A stretch of DNA of 64,000 nucleotides from Palaemon carinicauda (Eukaryota; Arthropoda; Malacostraca; Decapoda; Palaemonidae). Below, piece after piece: positions 36,035 through 49,420 of the stretch (position 1 is the stretch's first letter; the number at the start of each line of letters is the position of its first letter). The position numbers were made by a program, and so were the translations under genes. Under the pieces are notes generated by a model. The model searched no databases, was not told the origin of the DNA, and was given only the letters and a program-made list of their open reading frames with translations. The stretch lies in the NCBI RefSeq assembly GCF_036898095.1, contig NC_090746.1:54078288-54142287 (forward strand), read 5' to 3'.

Positions 36035-36120
36035 TGTGAGCAACATTGGGCACGCGTGTGCCTGACAGCAAATAGAAGAACCGATTGTTCAATCTCAAAA
36101 GCAACTCAGAAAACTAGTTA

Positions 36121-37378
36121 TCACTTGAGAGAGAAAGTATCGCTACCAATACATTATACATGCTCATAACTAAGATGGTTTTGTATCAAATAAAATGTAT
36201 CTAAATTTTCTCCCTGGTAGCTCATTTTTTTTTCTGTTAGTCGTCTATTTTTATACATAGATTTATAGCCATAAGAGAACTGTTAGATTGGTTTATACTT
36301 ATACGATGACAGCCTAGCCATGATACAAAAGTAGTAAGGAAAGCCAGTGATAAACTTTGCGGTAAATAGAATGAAATTCAACAATATACGTCAATTCTTT
36401 CGTCTATGTATGAAACAAGAAGTTACAGAATTTACACATGACGTGATCAAGTTGACGTTGTAGCACAGCACACTCGATAACAAAACTGCCGAAATAAAAC
36501 TAAGTAACCCCCTCCTCTCACTCTTCATTTTGACGTTTTCTTCTCTCTCATTGCAACCATAAGATGTATAAACAAGACTGTAATCACTGACGCTATAGCA
36601 GCCCCACATAAACAGCAGACGCCTAAGTAGAAAAGTGTTATGAAGCAGGCGGTATGATGATGGTGGTGGTAGGGTATTGGCGGTAGTGGCCAGCGCAAAA
36701 CCATGTGGTAACACATGAACGGGGAAAAGTGCATTCAGCACACGAGATTAGCAACGAAAGTATCACTTACATTTAAATCAATCCTCCTTCCACCCTCACC
36801 ACGGCTAGCCACCCCTCGGGCACCCTCCCCATCCCCCCGAAGCATGGCTGTCTATAGTCCTCCTGCATCGTCACTGGCATTCGCCTTTTCTCATCACTAC
36901 TTCCCCCGTACCCGTCGTCCTATTCCTGCGGGAGAGCAATTGGACAAGTCCTTGGCCTCTTCGGCTTACTCTTGATCAGTGTGAACATATTTCGCGAAAT
37001 GCTTAAAACAACTCGGTGCCAACATTAAGGTTTGGTAAAGAAATTGTGCGTTGTTTTTGTCATTAAAGGGGTTACCTCATAGAAAGGGATTTTGAATACA
37101 GAACATTAAAAGAGAAAAACGTACAAACATATTACATACATATATGTATATGTATGTGTGTATTACTTTTAACTGTAATCGAACAGTTTCACCTATTTCT
37201 TAAAAAAAAAAAATGCTCATAAAAGAAATAAAGAAAATAAGAATAAATCACTATATTTTAGTCAATACTCATTTTCATTTTACTGCAGGTTACATCATGA
37301 AAAGGGTAAATGTGCATTGGCCGAAATAGAGAGATTTATTCTTATTTCCTTTGATTCTTTTATGAGCAATTATTAAGA
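36121..37378. other. Spacer with GC-rich patch 36640-36960
   Basis: Apart from the candidate exon at 36771-36845, no gene or repeat is supported. An 86-codon plus-strand frame over the patch is Ser/Pro-rich and unconvincing. Confidence 0.4.
36771..36845 (-). CDS. Candidate first coding exon (weak)
   Basis: On the minus strand an ATG at 36843-36845 opens 25 codons rich in Gly and Arg (MLRGDGEGARGVASRGEGGR, then RIDLN). It ends in phase 0 at a perfect donor GTAAGT (36765-36770). An in-frame TAG lies three codons upstream of the ATG, as would suit a 5' UTR. The patch is GC-rich against an AT-rich background. No homology is recognised and the peptide is low-complexity, so this could easily be chance. 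Confidence 0.2.
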
Positions 37379-37379
37379 A

Positions 37380-37512
<133 letters not shown>

Positions 37513-37639
37513 ATAGAAAAGAGTGAAAAAGACATTAAAAAATAAAGTGAGAGAGTGGCAAATAACAAGAAAAAATTTACTAGAAAAAACAAGGGGCATA
37601 ATAGTAATTTTACAGAAAATTAAAAGCAGAGATAAGGGT

Positions 37640-38560
37640 AACGGACAAGTGAACCTCAGATTTAAAGGCGGGGGGGGGGGGGGGGGGGGAGAGATGCAAT
37701 CAGATGTGCATAAAGTCTCAGGTCGATGGAGAAAGTATTTTGAATTGATGTTGAATGTGGAAAATAGAAGTGGGACTGAACTCGGCAATACAAGAGTTGA
37801 AAGCGCTGGTATAAATCTGATAAAAAAGCCGATTAAAAGTTTGAAGAAAGAACAGAAACTGTGAGTTGATGGTCTTACAACTGATAAGCTGCAATAGGGG
37901 TGTAGGCCAATGATGTTATTGAATGGCTGGCCGGGGTTTGTAAGGCAAGCTTAGGGGAGGAAAAGGTCCTGAACGAAGGGATACGAGGGTTGATTGTCCC
38001 GTTATGTAAAGGTAAAGGTGACTGTAGAATTATAGCATATATAACACTACATACTATACCACGGACATTGTAAAGTAGGATTTTGACTGAAAACGTTAAT
38101 CAGGTGGCCGAGGGAAGAACAGTATGGGCTTAGCCTAGAAATATGGTCCATGGATCAAATGTTTGTTATTAAACTGTTATGTGAGATGTACGAATTTGTA
38201 AGGAAAACGTTGTATGTTTTATTCCTATACCTATGAATATTATGCAGGCAGGATTTACTGGTGATAGAGTGATGTGAAAAGACATTGGATTAGAAATAAC
38301 TTGTGAATGGGAGGTCGAATGTTTTTATGATTGCAGAAGGTGATGTTTCGATCGGGGACAGTGAAGAAAAACTATAGTATCTTGTAAAAGCTTAAGAATG
38401 TCTGCAAGCAGAAAAAAATGAAAGTAACAGTAAGATAATTAGAGTGGATGGAAAAAAGAAAGATGGAGTAATGAGAGGGATGACATTTAGTTAGGGTAGT
38501 TGAAGAATGAAGGTTGATTCGTATGTGAAATATTGGAGTACGCATAATGGATTGGCAGAG
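37640..38560 (+). pseudogene. LINE remnant (lineage B)
   Basis: The plus strand reads KVSGRWRKYFELMLNVENRS near 37710, matching the linker before the reverse transcriptase in the same lineage as 20332-21560. It continues through NGWPGFVRQA-like and VFYD-like pieces in shifting frames. A 20-base G run at 37670-37689 lies within it. Many stops are present. Confidence 0.6.
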
Positions 38561-38564
38561 ACTA

Positions 38565-38645
38565 GTCATACCCTGGTGAGAGGGGGTGCGTGTGTGTACA
38601 TATCTTCCTAAATATTTAGCCGTCAATTTTTATGGGTCGCTTACA
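38565..38645 (+). repeat. Dispersed repeat S3, copy 1
   Basis: It shares TAGTCATACCCTGGTGAGAG, then GTGTGTGTACATA, then TATTTAGCCGTCA with the inverted copy at 44690-44772. Both copies lie close to a long microsatellite. Confidence 0.65.
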
Positions 38646-38657
38646 CAAGTCTGTGTG

Positions 38658-39003
<346 letters not shown>

Positions 39004-39603
39004 TAAATATGAAATTTAGGCCTCAAGCCAAGCACTATGACATCAAAGGCCATTCAGCGCTATATAATGCAAATTTATCAACCATACCGATACACCCACA
39101 CTATTTGGTATGACTTTAACCTATAAAACCATTCACACCCCTTTCATACATTAACATCTAAATGTGAAATAAGAAGGAATTAAAAAGATTGAATAAATAC
39201 CTTAATGAAATTAATTAAAGTTCGTGATATAACCCAATACTGTACTCCATATAAATTTTTCAAGTTCAAAGCATTACAATTTTTCCTCAGTATATCTCTT
39301 AAAGGTCCTCCTCCGAAGATTAAAACCAGGACAATCGTCTAAAATATGTTTAAAATCCATTTTCCTTTGAAAGGTATTACAAAGAGGGGCCTGTCTCCCT
39401 TCCCCACTCTTCAATAAATAATTGTGGGTTACATGTGTATGGTCAATACGCAGTCTATTTAAAATGATGTTATCCTTCCTACTTATAGAATTACAAGATG
39501 ACCATTTATCCACCGAAGGGTGGATTTGTTCCAATTTTGTATTGGTAATCAGTTCAGACCATTGAGCCTGCCACTTATTCTTACAGTGAAAATGTAGAAG
39601 ACA
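39004..39603 (-). pseudogene. I/jockey-like LINE 3' end
   Basis: On the minus strand a frame reads [20 protein letters not shown], then [17 protein letters not shown], then [20 protein letters not shown], then [10 protein letters not shown]. This is the post-RNase H block with a C-x(n)-H-x(n)-C-P finger found at the C terminus of I/jockey-like elements; the second Cys of the finger is replaced. A 3' UTR follows (39004-39273) with GGCCTCAAGCCAAGCACTAT and AAGGCCATTCAGCGCT. It is 5'-truncated. Confidence 0.78.
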
Positions 39604-39710
39604 ATGGAATGGCGAAGTAAGAAAGTTTTTGGGTGTGGACTGGAGACCATAAGTTAAAACAAGTGGAAGGACATGTCTAAGGGCTTTATTCTGCAGTGGA
39701 CTAGTAACGT
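39604..39710 (+). mobile_element. RTE-like 3' end fragment
   Basis: It carries AAGGGCTTTATTCTGCAGTG, then GACTAGTAACGTCTGATGA, the same terminal motif as 27178-27357 but on the plus strand, and runs into a CA/TA microsatellite. Confidence 0.65.
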
Positions 39711-39715
39711 CTGAT

Positions 39716-40007
<292 letters not shown>

Positions 40008-41091
40008 GCTCGTTTCACATAAAGCTTACTTTTTAATAAATCATTTGCCATGTACTTTATACAGGCTATGACTAATATAATTTCCTTTAATAATTTTGAT
40101 CTTTCGTGACTTTCAAAAGCAGCACATCAAAACAAGTAAATTGACTCTGCTTTCTCTTCATTATAATTGCCTATCTAGACATTATCTATTCAACAACTTT
40201 TGCAAATCTTCCGCTGGTTTTCTTATCTTATCTAATCTGAAAGTCATCACTTCCATTATTCAGCACTGGTTGGTGATATTTACCGGAAAACTCCCTTAGA
40301 GGATATAAGAAATTCTTGGATGAAAAGAGGTCACGTAAGATGTGTTAAATAAGGTTGACAAAGGTAAAGACATAAAACATAAAAAAAAACTATTTCCAAA
40401 AATAATTTGATAATAAAATGAGAGATGAAAGATTGGAAATTAATACAAGAAATATTGAATACCAGAAATGAAATGGAATGGGATAACGCAAACTCGCAAA
40501 AAATGTCAAATTTAAGTATAACTGAAAACTTACTATCAAAGAGGTTCGTAACAAATCATTTTTTCCCAATTATGGGTAGTATAATCGTCATATTTAATAG
40601 GTTCCTGAAAGTTGGGTATAGAATGCTGTTACGGATGAATAACAATTCAAATCAATTTAATTATGAAAAAATTTAGATATTGAGAGTAGGGCCAAATAAC
40701 AAAAATAAGAAATACTGGCATGGGAGCATATGAAAAATCAAATGAGAACCATCAAAAGAGAAAGTTACAGGAAAATTGAATAAGAGGAAGAGGAGAACGA
40801 GTAGTAACAGGAGCTAAAAGAAATCGCATTAACAGAGAAGAACATCGGAAAAATTTGAAAATGATGCCAAGAATTTTGCTATTTATGAAGAGGATGAATT
40901 AAGTCTATCATTTCTATCAATCTACGTTCTTAACACTCATTTATCCCTGGACCCATTCTCCTTTGTCTTTCCTCTTTTCAGGACATAATAAAATTCCTTC
41001 GTAAGCCTCAGCCACATCCCGATGTCAGAAATGATATGTGTGATATCTAGTTATTAACTGTAACTATTGTCACAGATTTTTATACAACACG

Positions 41092-41092
<1 letters not shown>
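40008..41092. other. AT-rich spacer, no gene seen
   Basis: The frames here are AT-driven and motif-free. Parts of 40420-40900 resemble worn LINE sequence in style, but I cannot align any block. Confidence 0.35.

Positions 41093-41173
<81 letters not shown>
41093..41173 (+). repeat. (CT)n microsatellite
   Basis: About 40 CT units. A 23-base poly(A) lies downstream at 41340-41362. Confidence 0.97.
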
Positions 41174-41175
<2 letters not shown>

Positions 41176-43431
41176 CTTACATATGTTAGAACAAAACGTC
41201 TGCCTTCATGATTCTAAAGGTGCGTCACTTATACGTGAATAAGATTTTCTTTTACTATTTGTCAAGTAATGGCTAAAATTCTAACGAATATTTATTGATA
41301 AAGATGAGAGCACGCAAAAAACTCAGTCAAATAATTCTGCAAAAAAAAAAAAAAAAAAAAAATGGCTAAACACTACCACCAATCGTTACGGAAATGATTA
41401 AGAGCACACAGCCGAAAAGTACCTCGGGAAAAGAACGCTGTTTAAATATTAATCCCTCGTCAATTGCATAAAGAAGCGGTACGCAAACGGATCGATATTT
41501 CGTACTTTAAAAACCTCCTCGGTCAACATCGTGAGACATTGAATTCTCATTAAACCATCTTCGTTGTTATTTATTATCATTAAACCAAATGCAGCATAAC
41601 AGATTGCATAAGCTAACATTCAGCCATCCCCCTCACTCTTTTATGAAACCTCTACTTCAAGATTTGTTGGGAAAGTATATTAATCTTAGAATTTGGAACA
41701 AGGATTATTTGTCTAGTGAAGAATAAAAAGAAGAAAGGAATCACCTAACATCCTGCAGCACAATGTAACCGGGACAATCATTCCAGCATTTTTTCTATTC
41801 ATCCCAACTTGGCTCTAATGCTTGTGGAACTTTCGTCTCATTACAAAGGGGTGAGGATCACATTTAATTGATCCGTATAAACGATAGTATTTAATTGATC
41901 CGTATGAATGATAATACTATGATAATAAGTCCGAGGAAGAACCCAAAAGAATTCAAGCGTCTGGCGGTAACCAAAAGAGTGCCCTGATATACGCGACCAA
42001 ACACACTTAGGTCATGAGTTGTACCCTGCAACTAAGATAAACTCTTATAAGTGGAAGGAAAAAAGTTGTTATCATCCTGAACGTAATAATGGCCCACTTA
42101 AAATTCAAGTTAAATTTCACATGCATACTGAGAACTATTTCTTGATACTGGTAATGGCGATCCTTTCATTTCAAACACTTTTTAATTTAGATAAAGTGTG
42201 TTTTCCACTGCAGTTGGAAAATAATAAAAGGATAGAAATATATTTCCGCTTTTGGTAACAATACTCAGAATTTCCAATCATGAGAGTAATTGAAACGCTC
42301 GACAAAGTATTATTTGGTCCCCTACAAAGACAAATTTTTCATAATAAATATTTCTTACTAGATCCTTCTAAAAAAATTGAATGAGATCTGATGACCTCTA
42401 CAATACTCTTAGGTATTATCAATGTCTTCGATAGACTAAGGAATTTCTATGAACCATTCACAGACTGCTAGTTATAAATTCATAATTTGCCCAGAAGTCA
42501 ATTGTAAACGATGGTAAAATACACCTTAAAACTAAAAGTTTGTCAGTTGAGTAAAATTCTCATATATTTAAAAAAAAAAATTTACTCTACAACATGAGGA
42601 TTTTGGAAGGGCTCAAAACGTCTGGAAACTGTTTAGGGATTAGACCAAAATCGTCAAAATCATGTTCTCATATTCGTTTTAAGTTTAATGTTGACATTCT
42701 GACATCACGACAATATCTTTTTTATTATTAGTTTAAGATGTAGCTAATAAGATTATTGAAAACTAAATTTAGACAGATAATCTAGACCTCGTAGGTGATA
42801 GTCTTCAAGTCTGCTAAATAATTTGCATTACTTTCCAATTAGTGAGTGAATAAAATAAACTACATTGTTCGACCTTACCGATATAACGATACAAAGTTTC
42901 ATAAAGTCTACTGACTCTAGAATAACTTAAAATAAACATTCCATCGATACCAATGACAATGAAAAGTCATATAAGTTAATTTTAAAGGTTGCACTAATTA
43001 GTTATTAAAATATCATTATTATTTTGATGTAAAATGTCAATATGGATGAAAAAGCTATTTTTTTTTATAATTTCATTCTAAGTTCCTTACCTCAACCTTA
43101 TTCTATAAGTTGAAGAATTAGTATAATTATTTTTCTCATGCCTGGCACCCTCTGGTATTGTTTATCTCATAACCGGTGTATTCTTTAGACTTTGCCATTT
43201 CCTCTAACGAAATAGCGACGTTACATCTGCCACAGGTGGAAGATACAAGATATGAGTAATTGATATTGTTAGGATAATTCAAAGGGATCACAGCCGAGAT
43301 AGTCCCTTATTTTAGCTATAGATTAAGCTACGTTGAAGCTAGTTTCCATATCCTAGTTTGACATATCTGTCAGAACAAGACACTTTACGTCTTTATCTAA
43401 ATAAGAAACACACAGCAAACAGTTTAATATT
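41174..43431. other. AT-rich DNA, no gene seen
   Basis: No exon, RNA or repeat recognised over 2.2 kb beyond the poly(A) tract. Confidence 0.4.
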
Positions 43432-43625
43432 AGTTTATTATTATTATTATTATTATAAATAGCTAAGCTAAAACCCTAGTTGGAAAAGTACTATGTTATA
43501 AGCCCAAGGGCTCCAATAGTAAAAAAATAACCCAGCGAGGAAAGGAAATAAGGAAATAAATAAATGCTGAGAACAAATTAGCAATAAATCATTCTAAAAA
43601 CAGTAACAACAGAATATAGAACAAC
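43432..43625 (-). mobile_element. Tail-sharing element, 5'-truncated
   Basis: It starts with (TTA)n, then GCTAAGCTAAAACCCTAGTT, then CAAGGGCTCCAATAG, then GAGGAAAGGAAATAAGGAAA. This is an inverted partial copy. Confidence 0.75.
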
Positions 43626-44689
43626 AACATACCTGGAACTATTTTCTATGGTTCCATAGGAGGTTTACTCAATCTGTATAACTTCTTACGATTTTATACA
43701 TAAGAATATAAAATAAATTTCAGTATGAAAATAAATTATTTTTTATCCTCACAACCGTATGCAACAAAAATATCAAAATCAAATAAAAATAAAACCCAAA
43801 TCGCATTTCCCAACATGTTTACCTTACAGAAATTTCCTTCAACATCAATTATTGATGTTACTATAGAACTTATATTTCTGTATAAATTATCAGCTGTCTA
43901 TTTGTCTATATTCCATTTTGTACAGCATTCTAAATAGATAATTCTAATTTTTCGTAGTCTACCTTACGATTTTATACGTTTTCTATATAAAATATATTGT
44001 AGAAAACTAGTAATTTTATGATAAACTTAAATATCCTCTATTGTTCTACATTCAGTTTGTTTATTAGACGAATTTAGATAAAGAAAATCAGATTTTTAAT
44101 AATCATACTTGAATAATATACTGAATATTCGCTATGGGAAAAATAGAACACCCATTTTAAAAACCAGAGTAAAATATGGCAGGAATATACTCGAATTGAA
44201 AATATAATACTATAAAACGAACTATAAATCCAGTTTTTAATCTCGACTTGAATATCATCAAGACTGGAAAACGTATAGGCTAAACGTTTTTTTATATACC
44301 TATGGTAATAAAGAGATTATCTCTAAATTTTGGCTAATGGTACATATATTATAAGGATGACCATAATTCAGTACTATTACGAATATACAAAGACAAAGGA
44401 GAATTACTGTTGTACTTTTAATCCAGAGTAAATAAGATATATTTTCTATGAATTCGTTGTCTTTATAATACCTCTTATCAACCATTCCTCTTAAAGACAC
44501 ATGGTTGGCATTATATACAACCTATCAAAGCAGAAAGACACTAAATTTTCTTCTATTTTCTGTTTGTATCTTACATCAACAAGGAATTACAGATGATAAG
44601 CCTATCTACCTTAACATGGAACTGAACATATGCCATGCTAGTTGACTAATGTTATGTGTGCCTGCCTTAATATCCTTTTACTAGTGCAT
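43626..44689. other. AT-rich spacer, no gene seen
   Basis: Nothing recognised. Confidence 0.4.
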
Positions 44690-44772
44690 GCGATCCATTA
44701 ACAATGACGGCTAAATACTTGGATAGGTATGTACACACACGAAACCTCCTCTCACCAGGGTATGACTAATCC
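44690..44772 (-). repeat. Dispersed repeat S3, copy 2 (inverted)
   Basis: Its reverse complement carries TAGTCATACCCTGGTGAGAG and TATTTAGCCGTCA, as at 38565-38645. Confidence 0.65.
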
Positions 44773-44854
44773 CTTCCCTCTCCCTTCTACCCGAGAGATG
44801 GGGAGAGACCACGTAGTTATACGTCTGTCACTGCAGCTGTGCGTGACCGGAAAG

Positions 44855-44856
<2 letters not shown>

Positions 44857-44941
<85 letters not shown>
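44857..44941. repeat. (TA)n microsatellite
   Basis: About 42 TA units. Confidence 0.96.
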
Positions 44942-44944
<3 letters not shown>

Positions 44945-45438
44945 GTTCTTAACAGAAACTTGCTCTTTATTATATAGGGGAGATTACCTACATAGTTTTA
45001 ATAAAGTAGGAAACCATTACATGCTACTTCTCTAGCAGATCATACCACTGCCTCTGCTTTAGATATTTGCCTTATGAAAAATATAAACAAATTTCATTAC
45101 CGACTAACTTGCCACTTCTCATATTTGCATTAAAATTTACTACCTACAAAAGATATCCATATTAGGAATTATACTCTCGGCTGTTCAAAAATTACATCAA
45201 CAGTATTTTAGCAAAAGATAATTTATTTTTCTTCCAACGAATGTGTTGGAATCGTAAAATGAGAAAAAACGAAAAAATTACGATCATCATCGAACTGCAA
45301 AAAAATGAAAAGTTGAGATTCAACCACTTTATTTTTATTTTACTCTAGTTTCAATTTTTTTTTTTTTATATACAGCAAATATGAATATCAACGTTATGTA
45401 ACATGTCACAAATGTTTTATGAACTTGCGCTCCCTCAC
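44942..45438. other. AT-rich spacer
   Basis: No feature recognised. Confidence 0.4.
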
Positions 45439-45712
<274 letters not shown>

Positions 45713-45770
45713 AGCTGAGAGACATGTTGATGCCTTTGTCTTGCAGTGGACTAGCAAGGGCTGATGATGA
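45713..45770 (+). mobile_element. RTE-like 3' end fragment
   Basis: GATGCCTTTGTCTTGCAGTG, then GACTAGCAAGGGCTGATGAT is the terminal motif plus TGATGA tail, on the strand opposite to the fragment it abuts. Confidence 0.65.
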
Positions 45771-45790
45771 TTATATATAAGCCTAAAACG

Positions 45791-45894
<104 letters not shown>

Positions 45895-45895
45895 A

Positions 45896-46022
45896 TTCAT
45901 CCTGCCGTGGGATGAAAGACTAATGGGGAAATTCTTTTAATTTATAAGAACTTCTGCCCGGCCAAGGATTCGAACCTTAGCTCCGAGATGAAATAAAGCT
46001 AATCAGCTAAATTTACTATCTA
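45896..46022 (-). mobile_element. Candidate tRNA-derived SINE
   Basis: On the minus strand an A box TAGCTGATTAG (reverse complement of 45999-46009) and a B box GGTTCGAATCC (reverse complement of 45966-45976) fit the pol III consensus and are about 22 bases apart. A short body follows (TTGGCCGGGCAGAAGTTCTT, then CATCCCACGGCAGGATGAAT) and runs into (TA)n. The spacing is a little short for a true tRNA, and the flanks do not pair into an acceptor stem. Confidence 0.6.
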
Positions 46023-46029
46023 GCTGCAA

Positions 46030-46620
46030 AGAAAGATAAAGAGGTGGGCGGAGTAAATGAGGATCATTGAAAATTCCATGGTCGGGTCATAAGGTGAAAG
46101 GGGATATTTTATGTGCATAGCGGGTTAGGTTGAGGAAATGCGAATTATAGAGAAGAAAAAAGTACGATTATTTCAGGCCCAATGGTCAGACAACAGAAAT
46201 CATTTATAGCTGTACATGATGATGGATATGGTAGTGAAGAAGAAAAATAAATAATTGAAAAATGTATGGAGAAGGTCGGCAAGAACATTGAGGGGAACAA
46301 ATAGTTGTTTTACAAAGATTTTATTAGAAAGAACACTGAATAAATTGGTTTTAGAATCAAGATTATAAATGGAGGGATACAGTCTTAAGTTTAAGCAATC
46401 TTGAGTGGAGGGAATATCTTAAAGATATGTCAATTCTAGAAAATGCAAATGAGGTAGACTTGAACGATGCTAGATAGGAGAGGGTTACACAAGGGATTAC
46501 ATGGGTGATGCTGTAGTATGTGTTGATAAAGTGCCTGAATATGGATTCCAGGTTTTGTAAGGTATTTCTTGTTGATGGAAAGGTCTGGAAGGATTGGACG
46601 ACATAAAAAAAAATCATCTC
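46030..46620 (+). pseudogene. LINE linker-region remnant (lineage B)
   Basis: A readable piece near 46400-46475 is WREYLKDMSILENANEVDLN, equivalent to WRKYFELMLNVENRS in the 37640 copy. The surroundings are full of stops. Confidence 0.5.
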
Positions 46621-46737
46621 AAAATAATACTTATTTTACCTTCAGTAGTCACCTGATCACTTCTTATATTAATCTCCCCATTTATCAACATTGCATTTGA
46701 TCTCATACTAAATATGCTTGAGAAAATAACTCATTTA

Positions 46738-46935
46738 AGGATGGACTTTGGGAGATCGAAATGGAGATGGTGAAAAGGTTATGGAGTTTGCTTTAGCCTT
46801 TGATATAACAGTAATCAACACTTTCTTTAATAAACAGCCAAAATATCTTACAACGTATAAAAGTGATGGACAAGAATCACAAACTGATTTTTCATTAGGT
46901 AGAATGGTGTGTTTAAAAGAGTCAAGAAATTGTAA
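46738..46935 (+). pseudogene. LINE endonuclease-domain remnant
   Basis: The open frame from 46748 reads GDRNGDGEKVMEFALAFDIT, then VINTFFNKQPKYLTTYKSDG, then QESQTDF. This resembles the C-terminal half of the apurinic-like endonuclease domain of non-LTR elements (N..G..L..F.....L.I.NT.F......TY.S..G..S.ID). The usual final Asp context is altered to QTDF. It lies downstream of a linker fragment, the reverse of the order in an intact element. Confidence 0.65.
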
Positions 46936-47979
46936 AATATTCCGGAGCTTTGCTCATTTGTATTTAACATCCACACTTAATTTTCATGTCTCTTCCAATG
47001 ACACGCTTTCTGCTGTTTCCTTGCTTCATTTCGTCTGTGAATTCCCTCCTTCATTCTTCAACCATCGATATCATTGCTTATTGCACCACTTTTCTGGTTC
47101 CCATTTAGTCTCGTACCCTCACTAATGCATTACATTATTTTGTGAGGTCTTTCTTCTTGCAAAAGCTTCCAAACTCTTTCACCAGATTCTACCTTTTCTC
47201 CTTTCTATTCATAATCTGTACTGAATTATCTGTAAACCCTAACCATCACAAGTGTGATTCATTGCTCACATTCTTATCACAATTCTACCATCGTACTTCT
47301 TTCTTTAATTTCATGTTTCACTTTATTCATATAGGAATTGAATAGTCTCAGGCATGAATCGTCCATATTTAAATTAAACCAAAATATTACATATTTTGAC
47401 ACATGCTTTGACTCTCGCATGAATAAAGATTCTAGATCGCCACTTTAACTAATTCTAAACAATTAAAGCATTGTTTTTCTATTAATTTCAGCATAAGCTT
47501 TTCAGAGGTCCATGCATGCAACATTTTCTATTTACCTTTATTGTAACTTCTGTCATATTTTGGTGCAAATCCTATCACAAATCTATCCTAATATATAACG
47601 TAATGTTATGACTAATTCTTCTGGCGACATCTTTCACCTATATCTTTACATAATGGATCGATTATTCTTTTCATCCATTTCATCAGAACTTTTCCCTTAT
47701 CCAAGCATACCTTTCAAACTTTGGTCAGGCATCCAATCACACTAACGCCATTTTCATTCCAATAAATCCCACTACACTCCTGGTTTTATCCTTTTCCAAC
47801 TCCTGAAAAGCTCTTTCTTTATGGGCCAACAGTTACTTCTATAAACATACTCAAACTTGCCTTTATCTAAACCACTCATAAATAGACTAAATTTACAAAG
47901 TTTTGTATTCCTTTTTTCCAACATAGTATCAAGCAAGTGTTATCTCCCTAAATAAACATATATATGCATTCATGAATAC
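46936..47979. other. AT-rich spacer, no gene seen
   Basis: Nothing recognised. Confidence 0.4.
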
Positions 47980-48039
47980 ACACTCACCGACACACACACA
48001 GACATATATACATATACATATATATATGTGTGTGTATGC

Positions 48040-48115
<76 letters not shown>
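47980..48115. repeat. (CA)n-(TA)n compound microsatellite
   Basis: A short interrupted CA tract, then about 36 TA units. Confidence 0.94.
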
Positions 48116-48126
48116 ATGAAAAACAA

Positions 48127-48361
48127 ATGCAGCTGTTTCTCGTCCACTGCAGTACAAAAGCCGAAGACATGTCCTTATAAGTCTGGGTTTTGGCAAGTTT
48201 CCCTTACCAAGCTGGCTACTGTGGACTGGTGATGGTGGGAGATTTAACTCTGATCGCTCGTAACAGGCCAACCTAGTATGGGTGGCCCTGACTAGTACAG
48301 CTTTGCTGGTTATGGCGATACTCGAACCCTTTCACTACGCTTAGGTATCTCCACTCAGAAA

Positions 48362-48363
<2 letters not shown>
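48127..48363 (+). mobile_element. Dispersed repeat S2, copy 2, between two (TA)n tracts
   Basis: It is collinear with 35677-35923. Blocks are ATGCAGCTGTTTCTCGTCC, TGGTGATGGTGGGAGATTTA, CAACCTAGTATGGGTGGCCC and CCACTCAGAAAG. Long TA tracts flank it at both ends. Confidence 0.7.
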
Positions 48364-48449
<86 letters not shown>

Positions 48450-48471
48450 ACATGTGTGTGTGTGTGTGTGC
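48363..48471. repeat. (TA)n-(TATG)n-(TG)n microsatellite
   Basis: About 37 TA units passing into TATG and TG units. Confidence 0.95.
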
Positions 48472-49065
48472 ACGCGCGCATGTGTTTGAACTATTTTTTG
48501 TCTTCCTTACCTTCACAAATATGCTAACACAGTCTCTTCTGTGTCCTGGCAAACCAGAAAAAAATTATTTGGTGAAATCAGTGTGATTAAAAACCCCCTT
48601 ACCCGTCTGACAAGCTACTGTTCTTTTGGAATTAAAAACCGATATACTATCCCGCCATGGTATGCTTCCTACCCCTCTAATACATTTAGTTTTTAAACTT
48701 AAGCGAGGTGAGGTTACTTATTCGGAAGTAACTAATTGACAAAATAACATGCCTTGATGTCCATTTTCTTTAAAGAATTCAAAACAACGTTCTTTGTACC
48801 TTTTTCGGAGGCGAGTTATTGCAGATTTTTCTATTTCAAAACCTTCTTCAGTAAATAACAAACAATTATATAATCTAACCAATGCATCTTAAACGGGAGC
48901 TGATACGAGCCAACTAACACATTAACGCCGAACACAAATCTTTCCTTTGTAACAGTATTTGTAAACGTCAGTCAAAACATTGGAGTTAACATTTCATTCG
49001 TTTTGAAATTGGACACAAGATCACAAGGTAGGCAATCTACATTACACCAACAACAGCAACAATAA
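48472..49065. other. Spacer, no gene seen
   Basis: Nothing recognised. Confidence 0.4.
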
Positions 49066-49420
49066 TCTATCTCATATATACCAAGGCACTTCTCCCAATT
49101 TAGGGTGGGAGCCGACATCAAGCAAATGAAAAACAAGGGGATTTTTCCACCCTACGCTCCTCCCATCCTCCCCCCTTATCCACCACAGATGAAGCTTCAT
49201 AACGCTGAATCCCCTACTGCTGCTACCTCCGCGGTCATCCAAAGCGACAGGAGGAAGCAGGAGAGCCTACCGGAACTGCGTCACAATCGCTCGCCATTCA
49301 TTCCTATTTCTAGCACACTCTCTTGCCTCTCTGGCATCTATCCTCCTATTACCGAGATTTCTTCACTCGATCCATCCGCCCAAACCTCGGCAACAATAAT
49401 ATCAAAGGGGGGGGGGGGGG
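49066..49420 (+). mobile_element. Dispersed GC-richer repeat S4
   Basis: It runs from CTCATATATACCAAGGCACT through AGATGAAGCTTCATAACGCT, CGGAACTGCGTCACAATCGC and CATCTATCCTCCTATTACCG to a 12-base G run at 49409-49420. I recall near-identical sequence scattered through decapod genomes. A 115-codon plus-strand frame across it is not evidence of a gene. No second copy lies in this window, so the call rests on memory. Confidence 0.45.

Noticed and set aside
36715..36975. 86-codon Ser/Pro-rich plus-strand frame
   Set aside because: Low-complexity, overlaps a GC patch with an opposite-strand splice donor, and has no homology recognised.
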